Source: Brachycybe producta (Eukaryota; Arthropoda; Diplopoda; Playtdesmida; Andrognathidae). From it: DNA of 64,000 bases. The notes under the pieces are model-generated. The model saw only the letters and a list, made by a program, of their open reading frames with translations, ran no database searches and was not told the origin of the DNA. Of the stretch, positions 58,730 to 64,000 are shown piece after piece. Numbering within the stretch: the first letter of the stretch is position 1; each line of letters begins with the position of its first letter. The position numbers were made by a program, and so were the translations under genes. The stretch covers positions 10,295,821 through 10,359,820 of the forward strand of contig JAUPFP010000002.1 of NCBI GenBank assembly GCA_036925085.1. The letters run 5' to 3'.

Positions 58730-59666
58730 AAGAAGAAAAAATAATTTCTATTTTATTGATTCGTTTTCTATGATAATCAAATATGAAATAATTGGTTGCG
58801 ATCGAAAAATTGTGACGTCTACGAATATTTTCATTCGCCTTGAAGGAAACGCGCTCGGTTTGTATGTTGTATTGACATGACATCATATTTATGAAGCGAA
58901 ATGTATTTGTTTATGGGTGTAAGCATATGGAGTGTTATGTTTTATAGATGTATAAGTAACATAGACGCCATCTTCGTCCACTCAATTATACTGTGCTCTT
59001 ATTAGTTTTCAGTGCTAAATATCGAGCTTCAAGCTTTATGAGAGTACTTATGGTTTTATCATACACGAATGTTATGGAGTTGTCAAGTGACTTTTTTACC
59101 CGCGAGTTTTTTCATTAAATTTCTTCACATAAGTTGATTGATTGATAATAATAAATGAAAGCGAAAGAATTATGAATACAATAAACATGTCTCATTCAAT
59201 TGTGTTTTAAAAGTGAAAAAAAGGATGAGAGAAGAAAGAAAAAAAGGAGAAAGTCTTTAAAAGTACAAAAGAATATGTTGACACAAAACTTTTCTTTTTG
59301 TCATTTTTAATTTTTTTTTAAATATGAATAGAAGAAGAAATTAAAAATTTCCATTCAATCAATTTATTGGGTCATTGATTGTATATATATTTTAAATTAC
59401 CCGGAAGTTTTAAGTAAAAAAAATACAAAAATACAGGGTGAGCAAAATATAAGAAAGTATTGTTTCGGTGTTGGATTGGATTTCATTATTATGAATTTGG
59501 ATTATTGAAACAAATCCAAATCGTCATTTGGTACATTTCAAATCAAATGCAAATATTAAAAAAAATGTTTAACAAATTTTAACGAAAACATTTTCAAAAG
59601 CAAATCCAAATCAAATATTTGTCTTTTTAATTTTATATTTACAAAATAATATTTAATTTAATCTGT

Positions 59667-59775
59667 GAGAAACATTTCCTTTGATATTTTGCATAAAAAT
59701 CCGAGCCCTAATAATTATACATTATAATTATTAGGGCTCGGATTTTTATGCAAAATATCAAAGGAAATGTTTCTC
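59667..59775. repeat. 109-bp palindrome, 53-base arms, 3-base loop
   Basis: From GAGAAACATTTCC to its inverse GGAAATGTTTCTC the arms match without a mismatch that I can see, around a CAT loop at 59720-59722. The arms contain the family B terminus GCATAAAAATCCGAGCCC. The palindrome is therefore the junction of two family B elements in head-to-head orientation. Confidence 0.85.
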
Positions 59776-59913
59776 AATTTGTGGCCCATCAAGTGCCAAT
59801 TGTGAAGTATAATCATCATCATTAAAGCAACTGCAATTATTGCGTTTTTTTTAAAATCAAAAACAGCTTGTTAGAGGCTAGATATCAGGTTATATATATT
59901 ATTATTATTATTA

Positions 59914-60230
59914 GGGCTCGGATTTTTATGCAATATCCAGCAAGTGTTTCTCAATTTGTGGCCCAAGTGCCAATTATTGTGAAGTAATCATCATTATTAG
60001 AACAAATGCAATTATGCTTTTTTTTTTCTCTAATCAAAAAGGCTGGTTAGAGGCTAAAAAATGTCTGCTTAATATCAGTTGTCAACTACAGTTCTAGCCT
60101 CTAATCAGTGTTTTGATTGAAAAAAAACCATAATTGTTGGTTGATCTAAACTGAGATGGTTACTTCACAATTGGCACTTGGGCCACAGATTGAGAAACAG
60201 TTGCTTGATATTGCATAAAAATCCGAGCCC
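59914..60230. mobile_element. Family B inverted-repeat element, best-preserved copy
   Basis: GGGCTCGGATTTTTATGCAA at the left is the inverse of TTGCATAAAAATCCGAGCCC at the right, flanked by TA on both sides, as expected for a TA-targeting Tc1/mariner-like non-autonomous element. It is 317 bases with inner pairs TGAGGCTA-like/TAGCCTCTAA. No transposase frame is present. Confidence 0.65.
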
Positions 60231-61219
60231 TAATTATTATATTGTGTTGATATCTTTCAAAATAAACTTCTTAAAGACAAAATTTTAAAGTTGGTTCATT
60301 TTCAAACTCACATAAAAAGTTTATTTTGAAAGATACCAACATGAAAAATACCCTTAAATGATTGACCCAGACCCTTCTAGTTTTTAAACTACTTTCAAGT
60401 TTCCCTTGATTTTTCACCTGAAAAACATTATTTAATCAAAGGGTTTACACTTTAAAACCACCTTAAATCCAAATGGTCCTGCAAAGGTGAAGAAGGAGCT
60501 TCAGAAGGACCACGAAGGGGGAATGTGGCTTGCACGTGGGTGTGGATTTTATAGCCTCTTCCTTTAAATCGTAATCCTGCATTGGATTTTTGACGTAAAC
60601 AGGTATGAATGAATGACGTCACATTCGCACGCTTGTTTTTGAATTGTGTCTCGTGCCGTTGTTGTTGTTGTTGTTTTTTTTCTTTCTCTTTTCCTGTTGT
60701 TGTTTTTGTTATTGTTATTTATAGAGAGGGTGGTGAGTGGGTGGGGGAAAAAAGGGTTTATTTTAATTTAATGAGATGATAATAATGATATTAAATTGAT
60801 ATTTAGTTATATGTTATATAAAATATAAACTTCTTTTAGTAGAGGAGCTGCTGCTATACACGTCTATAATACAGTATATAACCTAATAACCGTTTCACCT
60901 GCTCTCAATTATAGTTCAGTAAATCATTTCTTTCTCTCTCTCTATCTTTTTAATTAATGTGGATATGTCATCCACTCCTCCTCCTCCTCCTCCTCCATCT
61001 TCAACTCTTTGTCATCTTTAAGGCGGTGTTTGTAAAGCAGAAATTGAAAACATGCTGATTTTTTTTCTGGTTTTTTAAAATTATTTTTAGATATTTTTGT
61101 AGATAGTTTTTTGTACTCAATGAATTTTAACGTAAAAGTTAGAAATTCGCGATTTTGAAAGTTTTTTTTTTTTAACCACACTTACCAATTTTTTGTCATT
61201 CATATATGTCATTCTGTTA

Positions 61220-61475
61220 TATTTTTGACGAATGTTCGCCATATTTTTGGCGAATGTTCATCATATTTTCGACGAATGTTCGCCATATTTTTGACAAATG
61301 TTCGCCAGATTTTTGGCGAATGTACGTCATATTTTTGGCGAATGTTCGCCATATTTTTGACGAATGTTTGCCATATTTTTGACGAATGTTCGCCATATTT
61401 TTGACGAATGTTTGCCATATTTTGGCGAATGTTCACCAAATTTTTGGCGAATTTTTGACGACTGTTCGCCAAAAA
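61220..61475. repeat. 22-bp minisatellite, locus 2
   Basis: About eleven units of TTTTTGACGAATGTTCGCCA-type sequence, here mostly ending CATAT rather than the CAGAT/CAAAT of locus 1 at 26.53 kb. The core is the same at both loci. Confidence 0.8.
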
Positions 61476-63315
61476 AAATACCGGTAATAGAAGATGGCCC
61501 AAATTTTGATATTTCTGACAATGAAATATTTTTCCTCAACCCTATGTAGATTTAATTATACAGTAAAGTTATACTCATACTGCTGTGACATACTCACATC
61601 AAACATAAGTTTTTTGGGGCAGATGTTTCTTTAGAGTAAATGGTTTTAGGGCATGGATCAGGAGGGCGCAGCATAAAGTTGACCATGAGAAAAAAGCGGT
61701 TCATTCAAATTTATATAAATTCTGACGTGCTTCAAGGTTTTTGTCCTTGTTTGTAGAGCGTTACACATACAGGGAAGGAAGGAAACAGAGACAGACGGGG
61801 GTTAATATATATACAATTATCATAGTAAAAATACCTCTGGTCAGGTAAATTGGTAACAGTTTATATTATTATAAACCGTTATTATTGATAATATCTTCTA
61901 TAAAGATTATTATAATAATTAATGATAAACTCAATCTACTAGAATGAACATTGCTGACCCAGTGGCCTGAACATAACACACACACATTGTAATGAACACT
62001 ATTATTATTATTGATCAAATGCTGAAGAATATCAATCGGTTAATAGCGTCCCCCCTCCCTTCCCCCTATTACCTTGCCGTAATTCGAGACCTGAGTTTAG
62101 ATAAACCGTTCTTTTGTAAAGTGTTCTGTAGGAAAATCGAAGGAATCGTATTTTTGTTATTAATAGCTAAGGTGTTAGTTAGTTAGTTAAAGATTTCAGG
62201 CCCACTTGCCGATAGGCTTTAGGCCCCACATGAAAAGTTTTATCAGTTTTTTAAACTACTCGATCACTGTAGATGACCAGGCTAAGGTGTTGTCGTGTGT
62301 TTGTATATAGGGATTGTGCACCTCTCGGCCACCGTAATTTGGCGCTTGTTTTCAAACTTTCCATTTGCAGTTCGTTAATTTTCGGCGCTTATTTCAGTTT
62401 GGATCTTTTTTTTCATTTTGGCTCATTTGTTCCATTTTGGCGTCAGATTAGCACCACTTTCATGTGTAAAGTGTTTGTGTGTTTCTGTTGTTCAATTCTG
62501 TTGTTGTGCTCTGGTTAGGAGATGGGTGTGTGTATACACAGGTGAGTAGGGTGAAATTCCGGTGAATGGATGGATGGATGGATGGAGAAGGTTGTTTTAG
62601 GCGGAGTAACAAAGAAAGGGAGTGAATTGTTGCTCGTTTCTTCTTCTTCTTCCATTAAAAAAAAAGTATTTCAACACAAACATTTAGGCCTCTCTAAATA
62701 GATGCCTGTAGTACCATAACCTGTTTTTTTTTCTTCTTATGATAAATTACATTTCTACTGATAGGCCTAATTCCTACCTGTGTGTGCTATGTTTTGTGGA
62801 CCATGGCTGTTTGTTGGATTTTTATTATCCTGATAATGATAACTGAGAGAGAGAGATACACCTTGTTAATAGTTAGTTGTGTTTCTTGTCTTGAGATGGA
62901 CTCACCATCTTATTTTTATCTCTTTCTCCCTTAGTTATACTTGAGAGATTATCTTTTCAATGTTCTCTCAATCAAGAAAAAAAAGAGAGAGAAAGTAGCA
63001 ACAGCTGAACTCAGCAGGTGTCCACACCTCCTTATATATCTCCCCGGATCTTCTAATAAGAATCCGCCCCAACTTATGTTTGTGCGTCGTCTTTTATGTT
63101 CTTCTTCTTCTTGGAATCGGACACTCAAACGATAAAGACACCGGCGACTGACTGGTCAACAGCAGTGGTCAGTGAAGTGACCACCCGCGGTGTCCTGTTT
63201 TATTGGATTTTACACAACAGGTGGTGGTGGTGAGGTGTTTAAACCCTGCCTCTCTCCTCTCAGGACACTCATCTTTTTGGGGTTTTTATGTGGCAAAATA
63301 GTTATGTATATGCAG

Positions 63316-63369
63316 GACGGTACTAAAACTATGTCCACTACGAGTTTGGCTGTGGGCAGCACTGACCAG
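63316..63369 (+). CDS. Possible first coding exon of a downstream gene
   Basis: A TATATGCAG acceptor-like sequence ends at 63315 and a GTAAAA donor begins at 63370. Between them ATG at 63331 opens MSTTSLAVGSTDQ, 13 codons ending in phase 0 at the donor. The length and composition suit a short 5' coding exon, and a promoter-like patch with an untranslated exon lies 4.6 kb upstream. I cannot identify the product from 13 residues. An in-frame upstream ATG exists in the same open frame, so the exon limits are tentative. Confidence 0.25.
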
Positions 63370-63829
63370 GTAAAATATTCCAATTTGATTGATGAAAATT
63401 CAAGTGGAAATTCAGGCTTGTTTGTTACTTTTATAAATAACAATACCATCTAGCTTTTTTTTTATAATTATAGCTTTTTTAATATTTATTAATTAACTTG
63501 TTTAATAATAAATTATTTAATAATTAATACAAATCTTAACTAATGAGTGAAAATATACAAATTTTCAAAGATTGTGTTCAATCTGTGCGTTTTTATACCT
63601 TTTAAATTTTAAATTAAACTAATTGTTATTGCATATAGGCCTACTGTATAGAGTAGAACGTCGATTCTCGGAATTAATGTCGGACATGCAATAGTTCCGA
63701 TAATCAAAAGTTCATCTAATCGATTTAAAGTGGAGAAAATTAAGAAAAAAACACGATTGCAAAAGGATTTTTTTATTTCCATAAGTAGTATTTTCTTAAG
63801 AATGAGTAAAAATAATTGGTTTCGATAAT

Positions 63830-64000
63830 TGTCGGTTCTGGTAACCGACGTTTCCGATAATCGACGGTTCCGATAATAGATGGTTTCGATAATCGATGGT
63901 TCCGATAATCGACGGTTCCGATAATAGATGGTTTCGATAATCGATGGTTCCGATAATCGACGGTTCCGATAAACACCCGTTCCGATAACCTACGTTTCGA
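63830..64000 (+). repeat. 16-bp minisatellite with 48-bp higher-order unit, running off the window
   Basis: The units TTCCGATAATCGACGG, TTCCGATAATAGATGG and TTTCGATAATCGATGG follow in that order twice from about 63853, then decay at the right edge. Earlier scattered CCGATAATC motifs begin near 63695. The array continues beyond the window, so copy number is unknown. Confidence 0.75.

Larger units (their letters stand above)
57679..63315. other. Intergenic right arm, no recognised gene
   Basis: Holds the claspin 3' flank, a family A copy at about 57944-58150, the NRF1/YY1 promoter-like patch, family B copies at 59.66-60.23 kb, another family A copy at about 60243-60400, a (CTC)n patch at 60976-60993, the second 22-bp minisatellite array and a (GGAT)n patch near 62567. 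Stretches 58880-59640 and 61560-62900 are AT-rich with no feature I can name. Confidence 0.5.

Overview
The window is AT-rich eukaryotic nuclear DNA. It has spliced genes with GT-AG introns, long intergenic and intronic repeat tracts, and microsatellites. The proteins are animal proteins: a Rel homology transcription factor, DNA polymerase eta, an M28B glutamate-carboxypeptidase-like enzyme, CCDC9 and claspin. The sequence resembles vertebrate orthologues closely enough for exon-by-exon alignment from memory, but genome texture and divergence suggest an invertebrate metazoan. I cannot name the species.

Layout. (1) 281-5541, plus strand: 3' part of a Rel/NF-kB gene; its first exons lie left of the window. 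(2) 6413-9835, plus: complete DNA polymerase eta gene, ten coding exons, 709 codons. (3) 10459-46045, plus: complete M28B peptidase gene (closest to NAALADL1/FOLH1/NAALAD2), 17 coding exons, 843 codons. Its 5' half is spread over very large repeat-filled introns, while its last nine exons are compact. (4) 47378-50105, minus: CCDC9, six coding exons, 736 codons, convergent with gene 3. (5) 51977-57678, plus: claspin, about 17 coding exons and 1205 codons, divergent from CCDC9. (6) 57679-64000: no recognised coding gene. It holds a promoter-like patch with NRF1- and YY1-like motifs near 58.45 kb, a possible untranslated first exon and a possible short coding exon at 63.3 kb, perhaps the start of a further gene. 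Reading phase was tracked across the listed junctions of POLH, the peptidase, CCDC9 and claspin, and each model closes in frame. In claspin this depends on choosing non-obvious acceptors for exons 8 and 11.

Non-coding DNA. Introns and intergenic gaps are crowded with short non-autonomous inverted-repeat elements. One foldback family occurs at least fourteen times, and several others occur in two or more copies. Two elements show plausible 9-bp target duplications, and one site has a 109-bp near-perfect palindrome made by two head-to-head copies. There are also several minisatellites: a 20-bp unit repeated about 31 times, a 22-bp unit at two loci 35 kb apart, a 16-bp unit in 48-bp higher-order triplets, and a (TTA)n tract that runs up to a splice acceptor.

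Functional links. Polymerase eta (translesion synthesis) and claspin (Chk1 activation, replication-fork support) both act in the replication-stress response, and each has an E2F-type site close upstream of its start codon. The other genes have no evident functional link. I did not find a previously undescribed multi-gene system. The most interesting items are the possible UBM-like motif in polymerase eta, the paired E2F sites, the internal duplication in CCDC9 and the repeat biology.
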